From assembly GCA_944387495.1 (NCBI GenBank), contig CALXFD010000013.1, forward strand, positions 1-47,465: 47,465 bases of DNA, given 5' to 3'. Position numbers and translations under genes: made by a program. The stretch's first letter is position 1. Every line of letters begins with the position of its first letter. The notes under the pieces were generated by a model. It worked only from the letters and a program-made list of their open reading frames with translations, did no database searches and was not told the DNA's origin. The stretch comes from an uncultured Clostridia bacterium. Lineage in GTDB: Bacteria; Bacillota; Clostridia; TANB77; CAG-508. Shown piece by piece: positions 27,117 through 34,573 of the stretch.

Positions 27117-27140
27117 CTATCATAAAAGTAATTGTTACCA
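27117..27140. other. Element 1 right attachment site
   Basis: Element arm 27117-27137 (beginning CTATCATAAAAG) followed by the core CCA at 27138-27140, which is also the last codon (Trp) shared with the host gene. It pairs with 14267-14291. Confidence 0.82.
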
Positions 27141-27338
27141 TGCACAGTTCATCGTTAACGACACTTTATTTTTTTGTGTTTCTACGTTGTATACTGGTAA
27201 CAACTTTTGTGCATTTGCTGATGTTTCTATTGAGTCATTTTTTATGAATATTGTGTTTGCTATACAGAATAGTAGTATTACTGTTATTACAGATACTAAA
27301 TATGTGTATATTTTTTGTTTGTTGAATACTAAAAACAT
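27138..27338 (-). pseudogene. pdaB: PdaB-like polysaccharide deacetylase, N-terminal part
   Basis: 67 residues: a short head, one membrane anchor (YTYLVSVITVILLFCIANTIF) and the first strand of the deacetylase domain (KVSLTMNCAW), where the reading frame enters element 1 and stops after the next codon. The continuation NADDIDQILEVL is at 14266. Start ATG 27338 with a GGAGG site that lies inside a hairpin (27346-27388). Confidence 0.82.
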
Positions 27339-27345
27339 AAAAAGA

Positions 27346-27388
27346 CCTCCAAGTTAAAGATATTTAATTATATGCTTTAACTTGGAGG
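27346..27388 (-). terminator. Hairpin-plus-T-run overlapping the pdaB-like ribosome site
   Basis: A perfect 14-bp inverted repeat (27346-27359 / 27375-27388), 15-base loop. On the minus strand the 3' arm ends in TTGGAGG followed by TCTTTTT and the ATG. It is therefore both a terminator for upstream transcription and a structure that hides the ribosome site. Confidence 0.7.
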
Positions 27389-27399
27389 ATATTACTAAA

Positions 27400-27472
27400 C
27401 TATAATCTCATGTTTAAAAAATCTTTCCTGAAATTCTAGTAATACTTTAATTTGTTTCTTTGTATAATTTTC
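27400..27472 (-). pseudogene. Remnant of a third PPase copy (C-terminal end only)
   Basis: Reads ENYTKKQIKVLLEFQERF then FKHEIIV and stop, collinear with the last ~25 residues of the PPase at 29721 (NYTKEQIEALLEFQERFFEH). Nothing PPase-like precedes it, so this is a truncated relic between the Nudix gene and pdaB. Confidence 0.8.
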
Positions 27473-27497
27473 TATATTTACTTAGTGATTTATCGCT

Positions 27498-28037
27498 TTA
27501 TAACATATAGCTATTTAATATTTTCTTTAAAAAATTCCATGGTCCAGTTTTCTCTGTTAATCCTTCATAATTATTATTTATTCTTTCTAATATTTCTTTT
27601 TTAGTAAAATATTTTACTTCTGAAACTTCTTCTTTTTGTAAATCTATTTCTGCTGTATCTATTTCTTTTGTAATCAAATAACATTCATTATAATGTTTGT
27701 CTATAATATTTTCTTTTTTATTTATAGAAGTAGAACCTATTAAATATTTAATATCATCATCTTTTATATCAATTCCTAGTTCCTCTTTAACTTCTCTTAT
27801 TAATGCTTGTCTTCCAAACTCATTACTATCAACATGCCCTCCAACTGTGACATCCCACATATTGGGCCACATTTTTTTGTTTGCACTTCTTTTCTGTAAT
27901 AACACATTTCCTTTTTTGTCTATAATAAATGCATATACGGCTCTATGCCATAATCCTTTTTGATGACATTCATCTCTTGTAGCAACTTTTCCAGTAAATT
28001 CTCCTAATTCATTAAGAACATCAATTTTTTCTTCCAT
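27498..28037 (-). CDS. Nudix hydrolase, isopentenyl-diphosphate-isomerase-like subfamily
   Basis: 179 residues. The Nudix box is GGHVDSNEFGRQALIREVKEELGI (G-x5-E-x7-REVxEELG, interrupted here only by spelling). The preceding region, GLWHRAVYAFIIDKKGNVLLQKRS, is typical of YfcD/IDI-like Nudix proteins. It would hydrolyse a nucleoside diphosphate derivative or isomerise a prenyl diphosphate. Start by an AGGAGG site. A similar protein is at 46448-46990. Confidence 0.82.
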   Translation of the reverse strand: MEEKIDVLNELGEFTGKVATRDECHQKGLWHRAVYAFIIDKKGNVLLQKRSANKKMWPNMWDVTVGGHVDSNEFGRQALIREVKEELGIDIKDDDIKYLIGSTSINKKENIIDKHYNECYLITKEIDTAEIDLQKEEVSEVKYFTKKEILERINNNYEGLTEKTGPWNFLKKILNSYML

Positions 28038-28195
28038 ATACTCCTCCTATAATTTTGTTAAACATTTTTGAAATATTATTATATCATTTATTGTTTATTT
28101 ATAAATTCATAAATGTACTAACACTATTTTTATCACATCACAATTATATGAAATTTTCCAATTTTCGTCAATCTTTTCAATATTTTAACAGAAGT

Positions 28196-28224
28196 TTGAA
28201 AATTGGCAAATTTTATGTTATACT
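28196..28224 (+). promoter_or_regulatory. Promoter for the orphan gene at 28273
   Basis: TTGAAA (28196-28201), 17 bases, TATACT (28219-28224). Confidence 0.65.
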
Positions 28225-28272
28225 CTACATAACTCGTAGTTAAATTCATTTATAGCAAGAGGAGGTATTAAA

Positions 28273-28605
28273 ATGAACGAAGTAAGATTAAAAGATTTTG
28301 TACGGTATTTAGAGCCTGGCATTCCTTACGGTATTCGTTCAAATGCTGGAACTACTGGTATTGAAATATACCATTTATCAGAATTCGGTATTGGTAAACC
28401 AATTGCAACTCTTACATATTCATATGATGAATGGTTACAATTTTTAGCCAAACATCACTGTAATATGAATGGTGATTACAAATTTCCTGGATGCGTTAGT
28501 CGTAGAAATTATCATTCAGAAAAAGAAGATGGTATTTCTTTTCTAATAGCATGTGGAAAAGACGCCATTGACAATTGTGGTTGCGACTGGATTATAATTG
28601 AATAA
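28273..28605 (+). CDS. Uncharacterised 110-residue protein
   Basis: I do not recognise this family. It has no signal or membrane segment and contains six cysteines/aromatics near the C-terminus (HHCNMNGDYKFPGCVSRRNY, NCGCDWIIIE). Base composition is visibly less AT-rich than its neighbours. Ribosome site AGAGGAGG. It has its own promoter and a convergent terminator, so it stands alone between the Nudix gene and the DUF3791/DUF3990 locus. Confidence 0.6.
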   Translation: MNEVRLKDFVRYLEPGIPYGIRSNAGTTGIEIYHLSEFGIGKPIATLTYSYDEWLQFLAKHHCNMNGDYKFPGCVSRRNYHSEKEDGISFLIACGKDAIDNCGCDWIIIE

Positions 28606-28639
28606 CCTACTCAAAAAGATTTGTAAATGAAAATCTTAA

Positions 28640-28684
28640 AAAACAGATGAGTTTTTTCTGAAAGTGAATTTCCTCATCTGTTTT
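28640..28684. terminator. Bidirectional terminator
   Basis: AAAACAGATGAG (28640-28651) pairs with CTCATCTGTTTT (28673-28684), followed by CTTTT, between convergent genes. Confidence 0.75.
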
Positions 28685-28696
28685 CTTTTAATATAA

Positions 28697-28915
28697 TCAA
28701 GATTTCTTATTTAATTCTTCTTTTAAATATTCATACACATAACTTGAAGATTCATAATATAGATGTGTTTCAAAATCATTTAATTGCTCAAATGTCTTTG
28801 AATTATATATAATATCCATAGCTTCCTCCATTGTTATATTATTATCTTCCATTAAATATTGAATTAAATCTTGTGTTATACATTCTACTAAATAATTTAA
28901 TTTTTCTAATACCAT
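28697..28915 (-). CDS. DUF3791-like small protein (third gene of the locus)
   Basis: 72 residues, containing DNNITMEEAMDIIYNSKTFEQLNDFETHLYYESSSYVYEYLKEEL. Proteins of this form follow DUF3990 genes in Firmicutes and are often also labelled DUF3791. The start is three bases after the stop of the DUF3990 gene. Likely an antidote or accessory of a toxin-antitoxin-like unit; the activity is inferred, not shown. Confidence 0.6.
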   Translation of the reverse strand: MVLEKLNYLVECITQDLIQYLMEDNNITMEEAMDIIYNSKTFEQLNDFETHLYYESSSYVYEYLKEELNKKS

Positions 28916-28918
28916 GTT

Positions 28919-29414
28919 TTATACTCCTTTCAAGTATTTTAGTGCCTTTTCTGTATGGAAAGAATATTGGTCTGTTAATTCTTTATATGTAAGTTCTTTT
29001 ATTAATGTATCTATATCAATTAATCCATTTACAAAAGTTCTAAATAGTACGATAATATCATCATCAGCAACTGGTCCTATTACTAAATCATATTGATTTT
29101 CCATATTACATTCTTTACTACTTGGAAATTTGTAATTTCTATCTCGATTATTTAATATAAATTTTGCCCATTCTTTAGATGGTTTATCAAACTTTTTAAT
29201 ATTTAATTTTTCATTTTTAAAAATACTTTCATCTAATTCAAATGTATTTACTGTTCTTATTCCGACCTTGTCTTCTAACTACTCTTTCTGCCATAAATTC
29301 TGCTTGCTTTTTTATTGTTGTACAATAAAAGCCTTGTCCAAAATCTTTATATGGTCTGCACTTTAATAAATCTATTTTATTAATTTTTAAATTTGAGCCA
29401 TGATATAATATCAT
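28919..29414 (-). pseudogene. DUF3990 (ADP-ribosyltransferase-like), frameshifted
   Basis: The ATG at 29414 overlaps the upstream stop (ATGA). The N-terminal part MILYHGSNLKINKIDLL... DFGQGFYCTTIKKQAEFMAERV has the YHGS and GFY(x)T elements of the DUF3990 family, a distant ADP-ribosyltransferase-like fold. About 29275 the frame breaks: VVRR is followed in the +1 frame by KVGIRTVNTFELDESIF, then WAKFILNNR and the C-terminal GPVADD...GLIDIDTL region. Removing one base (the C near 29276) restores about 164 residues. Either inactivated toxin or sequencing error. Confidence 0.7.
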
Positions 29415-29635
29415 TTAATATCTCCTCCATTATTAATACATACTTGTTTTAAATCGTCTATTGCATCATCTAATCCTAATGTATGTTCTGCCTCATAACT
29501 TTCTTTTAAAAATTCAATTCCTTTAAAATCTCTTAAATATAGATATGATTCTTTGCTCGTCATTTTAAATTTTTTTGCAAATTCATTAATACATATTACT
29601 ATATAATTAATTATATCTTTTTCTTTTTTAGACAT
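29411..29635 (-). CDS. DUF3791 protein (first gene of the locus)
   Basis: 74 residues. KDIINYIVICINEFAKKF then KMTSKESYLYLRDFKGIEFL and EAEHTLGLDDAIDDL is the DUF3791 pattern. Translationally coupled to DUF3990 by a 4-base overlap, as expected for an antitoxin preceding its toxin. Confidence 0.7.
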   Translation of the reverse strand: MSKKEKDIINYIVICINEFAKKFKMTSKESYLYLRDFKGIEFLKESYEAEHTLGLDDAIDDLKQVCINNGGDIK

Positions 29636-29720
29636 ATTTTTCCTCCAAATATATTTTCTAAATATATTTCTATTATACTACAATTTATATAAAATTTTCA
29701 ATAATTAATAATTTCTATAT

Positions 29721-30071
29721 TTATATTTTATCTATAATTATATGCTCAAAAAATCTTTCCTGAAATTCTAGTAATGCTTCAATTTGCTCTTTTGTATAGT
29801 TTTTTCCTTCTGGTGCAATTACTAGTTTATCATCATCTTCATTTAATCTATGTATTACTGCTATGCATTTCCCCTCATATTCTTCCAATGGTTCAAATAC
29901 TCCTATTACATAGGCATCTAACTCTTCTCCGTCACCACTAATTGTGTTTGGCACATATCCATAATTAATTGGATATATGAAATCCAATTTAGGATGTTTT
30001 GAGCCCATTGATCTGTCCATAACAATTTTAACTTTTTTGTTCAAAAAGTCTTTATAGTTTGCTTTTCCCAT
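29721..30071 (-). CDS. Short class-I inorganic pyrophosphatase-like protein (chromosomal copy)
   Basis: 116 residues. YPINYGYVPNTISGDGEELDAYVIGVFEP and HRLNEDDDKLVIAPEGKNYT are almost the same as in the element 1 copy at 16595-16933, and the same Glu variant of the DxD signature is present. It lies between the CwlD-like fragment and the DUF3791 locus. A housekeeping role in pyrophosphate removal is possible, but the short length suggests a specialised phosphoanhydride substrate. Confidence 0.78.
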   Translation of the reverse strand: MGKANYKDFLNKKVKIVMDRSMGSKHPKLDFIYPINYGYVPNTISGDGEELDAYVIGVFEPLEEYEGKCIAVIHRLNEDDDKLVIAPEGKNYTKEQIEALLEFQERFFEHIIIDKI

Positions 30072-30201
30072 AATTTATCACTCCTATTCTATTAAAAAAA
30101 TAACATTTCTCATTTAAATAATTATCACTATAAAAGTATACCATATTTTCTCCATATATAAAATTATATTAATAAAAAAGAAGAATAAAATATTCTAAAT
30201 T

Positions 30202-30762
30202 TTATCCCTCTTCTAAAAAATATTTCATTATCCCATTATATATCCCCCAAGCCAATTTTTCTTGATAAAGAGCTTGTTGCAATTCTTTTTCTTCTTGTGG
30301 ATTTGATAAAAATCCGCATTCTACTATTGTTATTGGTATTTCTACATGGTCTACTATATAAATTTTATTTATTTTCATTGATACTCTCTTATTTTCTTTT
30401 TGTATTGCCTCATTTAGTTCATTTTGAATTGATGTTGCTAAGTTTTTACTTTGTTCATTATTATTTTTATAAAATGTCTGCCAGCCATAATATTGTTGCT
30501 GATTTATTTTGTTTAAATGAATTGAAATAAATATGTCTGCTGATGAGTTATTACCTATTTTTACTCTATTTTTTATATCTGATATCTTTTTTTGTTTTAA
30601 TGTATTTGCATCTAAATCATAGATTGCATTTTCATCTGACCTTGTTAATATTACTGTACACCCAGATTGCTCTAGTAGTTTTTGCAATTTTAATGTTATT
30701 TTTAAATTTATTTCTGCTTCTGTTATTCCATTTTTGCTTGATGCTCCTTCATCTGATGGGTG
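30202..30762 (-). pseudogene. cwlD: CwlD-like N-acetylmuramoyl-L-alanine amidase, 3' part, interrupted by element 2
   Basis: The open frame has HPSDEGASSKNGITEAEINL, LKLQKLLEQSGCTVILTRSD, the second zinc region SSADIFISIHLNKI and the catalytic glutamate in ITIVECGFLSNPQEE, all in Amidase_3 order. The start of the domain, including the first zinc histidine motif (DxGHG), is missing. Upstream of about 30762 the frame enters non-homologous sequence (KCSKK) and stops. CwlD trims peptides from spore cortex peptidoglycan before muramic-lactam formation. Confidence 0.78.
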
Positions 30763-30785
30763 CTTTTTACTGCATTTTAATATTT
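30755..30785. other. Element 2 left attachment junction
   Basis: On the minus strand the element arm AATGCAGTAAAAAGCAC meets host CCATCAGATGAAGG near 30760. The matching inverted arm should start with about GTGCTTTTTACTGC at the other end; it is not in the window. The exact core cannot be set without the second junction. Confidence 0.5.
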
Positions 30786-30821
30786 AATTAAAAATCTAAT
30801 TTTATTTTAGATTGTTTTTCT

Positions 30822-32339
30822 TTAAAAATTAAATTCTATCTCAACTTTTTTGTCTTCATATACTTCAATTCTGTTTATTAGTTGCTTTAATATTTCATTT
30901 GTAAATTCTTTACCTTGTTTAAAATTTCTAACAATTTTCTTTAAGTTTTCTTTTGATATTTTGCTTTTATTCTTTTCTTGTAATTCTTCTAAAACTTTTT
31001 TAGTTTCTTTTAATTTACTTTTAAGTTCATCATATTGCAATTTAAAATCTTCTATTGATATTTTTCTATCTACTCTTTTGCTATATAACTTTTTCAATTC
31101 ATTATCTATTTTTGTTTCTCTGTTTTCGAGTAGTTTCATTTCTTTATATGTTATATCATTTTTTCTATATTCATCAGTAATTTTATTTGTAGCTATATTA
31201 ATATTTATTGTATTCAATTTTTGTTTTACAGCATTTAATACTATTTCATTTAATGTACTCTCCATAATCGTATGTCCTTTGTCACATATACTAGGGAATT
31301 TATAAATTGTCCTACACTTGAAATACCAACATTTTTGAGGATTACCTAATACTCTACTTCTTATTTTAGTTCTTGTTCTATATTTGTATTGCATTCTTGC
31401 CCTGCAGTGTCCACAATATACCAATCCTTTTAATAAATACTCATATTTGTTTTTAGGTTTATAAAACTTTTCTTCCAACATTTTTTGTACTTTGTCAAAT
31501 TGTTCTTGTGAAATTATCGCTTCATGTGTATTTTCTTTAAAAATCCATTTTTCTTTTGGTATTTTGTATTTTTTCTTTGTTCTATAATCTGTATATATTT
31601 TATTTATTATCATCTGGCCTGTATAAAATGGTTCTTTTAGAATTCTACTAATGCTATCACTTCGCCACTCATTAATTGTTACCTTTTGCCCTTTATATTT
31701 CTTTGGTGTATCAATTTTCATTTTAGTTAAATATTTTGCAATTTCTCCTTGTGAATGTCCTTGTAAATACATTTCATATATCAATTTTACAATATCAACG
31801 ACCTTTTCATCTATAACAACTTTGTATTTATCTTCATCATCTTTTTTATATCCATATGGTACATTTTTTTCAACATATTTTCCTTGTTTCTTCATATCAG
31901 TTTTTACAGATTTTATCTTTTTAGAAATATCTGCAATATAACTTTGATTCATTATCCCTCTTAGCATTATAGTATCGTCAATTTCATATCTTTCGCCACT
32001 ATCTATAAACTCTGTTACAGAAATTAACCTAACATCATTATCTGGAAAAAAAACTTCAGTATAATAACCTGTTTTATTTTTATCTCTAGTTAATCTCGAT
32101 AAATCTTTAACAATAACCATATCTATTTTTTTTCTTAAAATATCTATTATCATTTTATTCAGAGCTGGTCTTGAGTCTAAAATTCCTGAATATCCATTAT
32201 CTACATATTCATTAATTACACTAATATTATATTTTTTAGCATAGTTTAAAGTAATGTCTCTTTGTGCCTCTATACTATTATTCGTATTTGTATCTTCTTT
32301 TGATAGTCTTAAATAAATTCCTGCTTTGTATTCTTTCAT
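30822..32339 (-). CDS. Large serine recombinase A of element 2
   Basis: 505 residues. The nucleophile is in GIYLRLSKED, with DLSRLTRD, the recombinase domain (NVPYGYKKDD...), a zinc ribbon (CGHCRARM... C... C) and a long C-terminal coiled coil. It ends about 60 bases from the break in the amidase gene. Eighteen bases downstream of recombinase B, so co-transcribed. Paired recombinases may both be needed, as for CcrA/CcrB. Confidence 0.88.
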   Translation of the reverse strand: MKEYKAGIYLRLSKEDTNTNNSIEAQRDITLNYAKKYNISVINEYVDNGYSGILDSRPALNKMIIDILRKKIDMVIVKDLSRLTRDKNKTGYYTEVFFPDNDVRLISVTEFIDSGERYEIDDTIMLRGIMNQSYIADISKKIKSVKTDMKKQGKYVEKNVPYGYKKDDEDKYKVVIDEKVVDIVKLIYEMYLQGHSQGEIAKYLTKMKIDTPKKYKGQKVTINEWRSDSISRILKEPFYTGQMIINKIYTDYRTKKKYKIPKEKWIFKENTHEAIISQEQFDKVQKMLEEKFYKPKNKYEYLLKGLVYCGHCRARMQYKYRTRTKIRSRVLGNPQKCWYFKCRTIYKFPSICDKGHTIMESTLNEIVLNAVKQKLNTININIATNKITDEYRKNDITYKEMKLLENRETKIDNELKKLYSKRVDRKISIEDFKLQYDELKSKLKETKKVLEELQEKNKSKISKENLKKIVRNFKQGKEFTNEILKQLINRIEVYEDKKVEIEFNF

Positions 32340-32357
32340 TTTGTTTCCTATCCTAAA

Positions 32358-33923
32358 TTATATATTGCTGAAAACATTATATTTATAATTAATGTAAATA
32401 TTGTTGTCTTTGTCAATCTCTATATTGTAAATAATTTCAGATAATTTATCTCTATTCCAGTTTTCAATATTAGATAATTCATTCATAATAGATATTAATC
32501 TTTCTTTTGTTATTACAGGTCTTTTTTCCTTTTCTTTTAAAATAGAATTAAGATTATTCTTTATGTTTGTTCTTCGTTCTATTTCTGTTTTATAAAATCT
32601 TTTATAATCATCAATTTCTATAATATCACTTTTATAATCTTCATATAGTGAAGTTATTGTCTTATCGGTTTTCTCAAGTTGCTTTTCAAGAATTTTTATA
32701 TTATCATCATATACCTTTGTACTATTTTCATTATACTGATTTAAAATTAAGTTTTCTAATTTATCGCTTTTACTTATTTTGCTTAATTTTTCTTTTACAT
32801 TTGCTATAACTATTTTTTCAACTATGTCCTCGTCAATCGACTTATACTTTCTGTTACAATCAAGAGTATTATTTTTTCTTACAGCTGTTCCACAATATAT
32901 CTTTTTAGACTTAATATTTCCATCTTTATTACGAACTACTTTGATTACCATTTTCGTTCCACATTCTTTGCAAAATACCAGTCCATTTAAATTCCATTCA
33001 TATTTTCTATGTTTTGTTTTTTTATGAATACTTAATTTTGTTTGAACTCTTTCAAATTGTTCTTTAGAAATAATTGGCTGATGTGTATTTTCTACAATTT
33101 GCCATTCTTCTCTAGGTATAATTTTTACTTTTTTTGATTTATAGCTTAGATTAATCTTTTTGCCATATTCTGTATGTCCAATGTAAACTTTGTTTTTTAG
33201 GATTCTACTAATAGCCTCATCTCGCCAATTATAATCGCCACTTTTTGCCCCACCAAAATCGTAATAATCTGGACAATATATTTGTTGTTCTTTTAAATAC
33301 TTGGCAATATCAGTAATTTTTGTCCCTTCATCATACATATTAAAAATCATTTTTATAACTCTTGCTTGTTCTTTATCTATCTCTAATTTGTTTTTATTCT
33401 CCTTGCTCTTTCTATATCCATAGGGAGCTTTTGCTGCTAAATACATTCCTTTTTCTTTTCTAGCCCATACTCCGCTTCTCACTTTTCTCGAAATATCTTT
33501 ACTATACCAGTCATTAATTAGAGTTTTAAATTGTATCATATCATTGTTTGAATTTTTTAAATATGTATCTACATTATCCAAAATTGAGATATATCTAATA
33601 TTTTTTTCTAAAAAATATATTTCTATGTAATAATTAGCTTCAAAACTATTTCTTGAAAGCCTTGATAAGTCTTTAGTTATAACAGTATTAACGACACCAT
33701 TTTCAATATCTGTAATCATCTTTTTAAATGAAGGTCTATCTGTATTTAAACCAGTATATCCATCATCTATGTATAAATCATATAATTCAAATTCTTTTCC
33801 TAACTCTTTTATTTTATTTTCTATAATGCTTTTTTGACTAACAATACTATCACTTTCTTCTTTATCACCATCTTCCTTTGATAATCTTAAATAACCTGCT
33901 ACTTTATATTTTGTATTTTCCAT
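32358..33923 (-). CDS. Large serine recombinase B of element 2
   Basis: 521 residues. The nucleophile is in AGYLRLSKEDGD, then DDGYTGLNTDRPSF, DLSRLSRN, APYGYRKSKE and a zinc ribbon (CKECGTKM... C... C). It is divergent from recombinase A in sequence, so this is not a recent duplication. First recombinase of the tandem pair. Confidence 0.88.
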   Translation of the reverse strand: MENTKYKVAGYLRLSKEDGDKEESDSIVSQKSIIENKIKELGKEFELYDLYIDDGYTGLNTDRPSFKKMITDIENGVVNTVITKDLSRLSRNSFEANYYIEIYFLEKNIRYISILDNVDTYLKNSNNDMIQFKTLINDWYSKDISRKVRSGVWARKEKGMYLAAKAPYGYRKSKENKNKLEIDKEQARVIKMIFNMYDEGTKITDIAKYLKEQQIYCPDYYDFGGAKSGDYNWRDEAISRILKNKVYIGHTEYGKKINLSYKSKKVKIIPREEWQIVENTHQPIISKEQFERVQTKLSIHKKTKHRKYEWNLNGLVFCKECGTKMVIKVVRNKDGNIKSKKIYCGTAVRKNNTLDCNRKYKSIDEDIVEKIVIANVKEKLSKISKSDKLENLILNQYNENSTKVYDDNIKILEKQLEKTDKTITSLYEDYKSDIIEIDDYKRFYKTEIERRTNIKNNLNSILKEKEKRPVITKERLISIMNELSNIENWNRDKLSEIIYNIEIDKDNNIYINYKYNVFSNI

Positions 33924-34037
33924 AATAGTTACTCTCCCTTTCCTATGATTTGCGATAGTAACTATTCCTTTATGTAATAAGGATTATACAAAATATTTTT
34001 GATAATATCCAGCATTTTTTAAAATAATTACTATCTT

Positions 34038-34214
34038 TTAATTAATGCTATTCAGTTTTTGAAGAGCATACCTACTCAGTATGTTGTATATTTTCTCTGT
34101 GTCATTATCTTTTTTAGTTCGTGCTATTACAGTATATTCTTGATTATCTATGGTATATGTAGTTTTTTCTTCTATGTAATCATTCAAGTTAACACCATCT
34201 CCTTTATACACCAT
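34038..34214 (-). CDS. Small TnpW-like protein upstream of the recombinases
   Basis: 58 residues from the ATG at 34214, with EEKTTYTIDNQEYTVIARTK and NILSRYALQKL. A strand-rich core near a recombinase operon recalls TnpW/TnpV-type small proteins of Clostridia transposons. The true start may be a TTG near 34187 because AAAGGAG lies just before it. Function unknown. Confidence 0.45.
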   Translation of the reverse strand: MVYKGDGVNLNDYIEEKTTYTIDNQEYTVIARTKKDNDTEKIYNILSRYALQKLNSIN

Positions 34215-34247
34215 ATTATCAATCTATAAATTTTATTACTTTTGTTT

Positions 34248-34367
34248 ATTAGTTATAAGTGAATTGTCATTCACATAGGAGATTTGCCCTCCTCTCCTTT
34301 TTTAAGAAGCTATCCCTTTACATCATGTTAGCCAGATAGAAGTTTCATTATATGTCTTATAACTAAT
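34248..34367. ncRNA. Candidate structured RNA or single-strand origin
   Basis: A 12-bp perfect closing stem, ATTAGTTATAAG (34248-34259) with CTTATAACTAAT (34356-34367), encloses GTGAAT/ATTCAC (34259-34274), AGGAG/CTCCT (34277-34293) and CTATC/GATAG (34310-34339). A multibranched fold of about 120 bases in an otherwise gene-free 650-base gap (33924-34573, apart from the small ORF). Strand and role cannot be decided from one sequence. Confidence 0.4.
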
Positions 34368-34464
34368 TATGATACAAAATATTATATTTCTTTTTAAAAG
34401 AATTATATTTTGTATGTTTTTCAATGTGCTATTTTTGACTTTTATAGTATTTTGTAATACAATA

Positions 34465-34494
34465 TTGTCAAACAACTTGTAATACGATTATAAT
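34465..34494 (+). promoter_or_regulatory. Promoter for the DUF6076-like gene, with TTGTTTGA repeats
   Basis: TTGTCA (34465-34470), 18 bases, TATAAT (34489-34494). TCAAACAA (34468-34475) and TTGTTTGA (34494-34501) form an inverted repeat around the -10, and another TTGTTTGAT occurs near 34553. Possible operator. Confidence 0.5.
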
Positions 34495-34573
34495 TGTTTG
34501 ATATCAAAAATAACACTATACAACAGAAAAAAATTTTTTATTGATTTGTGGTTGTTTGATAGGAGTGTAGTTT

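Larger units (their letters stand above)
14267..27137. mobile_element. Element 1: 12.87-kb serine-integrase element inserted in the pdaB-like gene
   Basis: The two host-gene halves are separated by exactly this interval and share only CCA (plus strand) at both junctions (14267-14269 and 27138-27140). The element ends carry imperfect inverted arms, as expected for an attP. Contents from left to right: large serine integrase, small ORF, PPase, nucleotide-kinase/CYTH/methyltransferase/radical SAM cargo, histidine phosphatase, HD protein, ribbon-helix-helix protein, hairpin cluster and RepA_N-like initiator. There is no relaxase or conjugation gene, so it is a mobilisable or non-autonomous integrative element. 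Most cargo units have their own near-consensus promoter. Confidence 0.88.

Noticed and set aside
34260..34330. Known riboswitch class in the element 2 leader
   Set aside because: The stems are clear, but no conserved core of a riboswitch I know could be matched.
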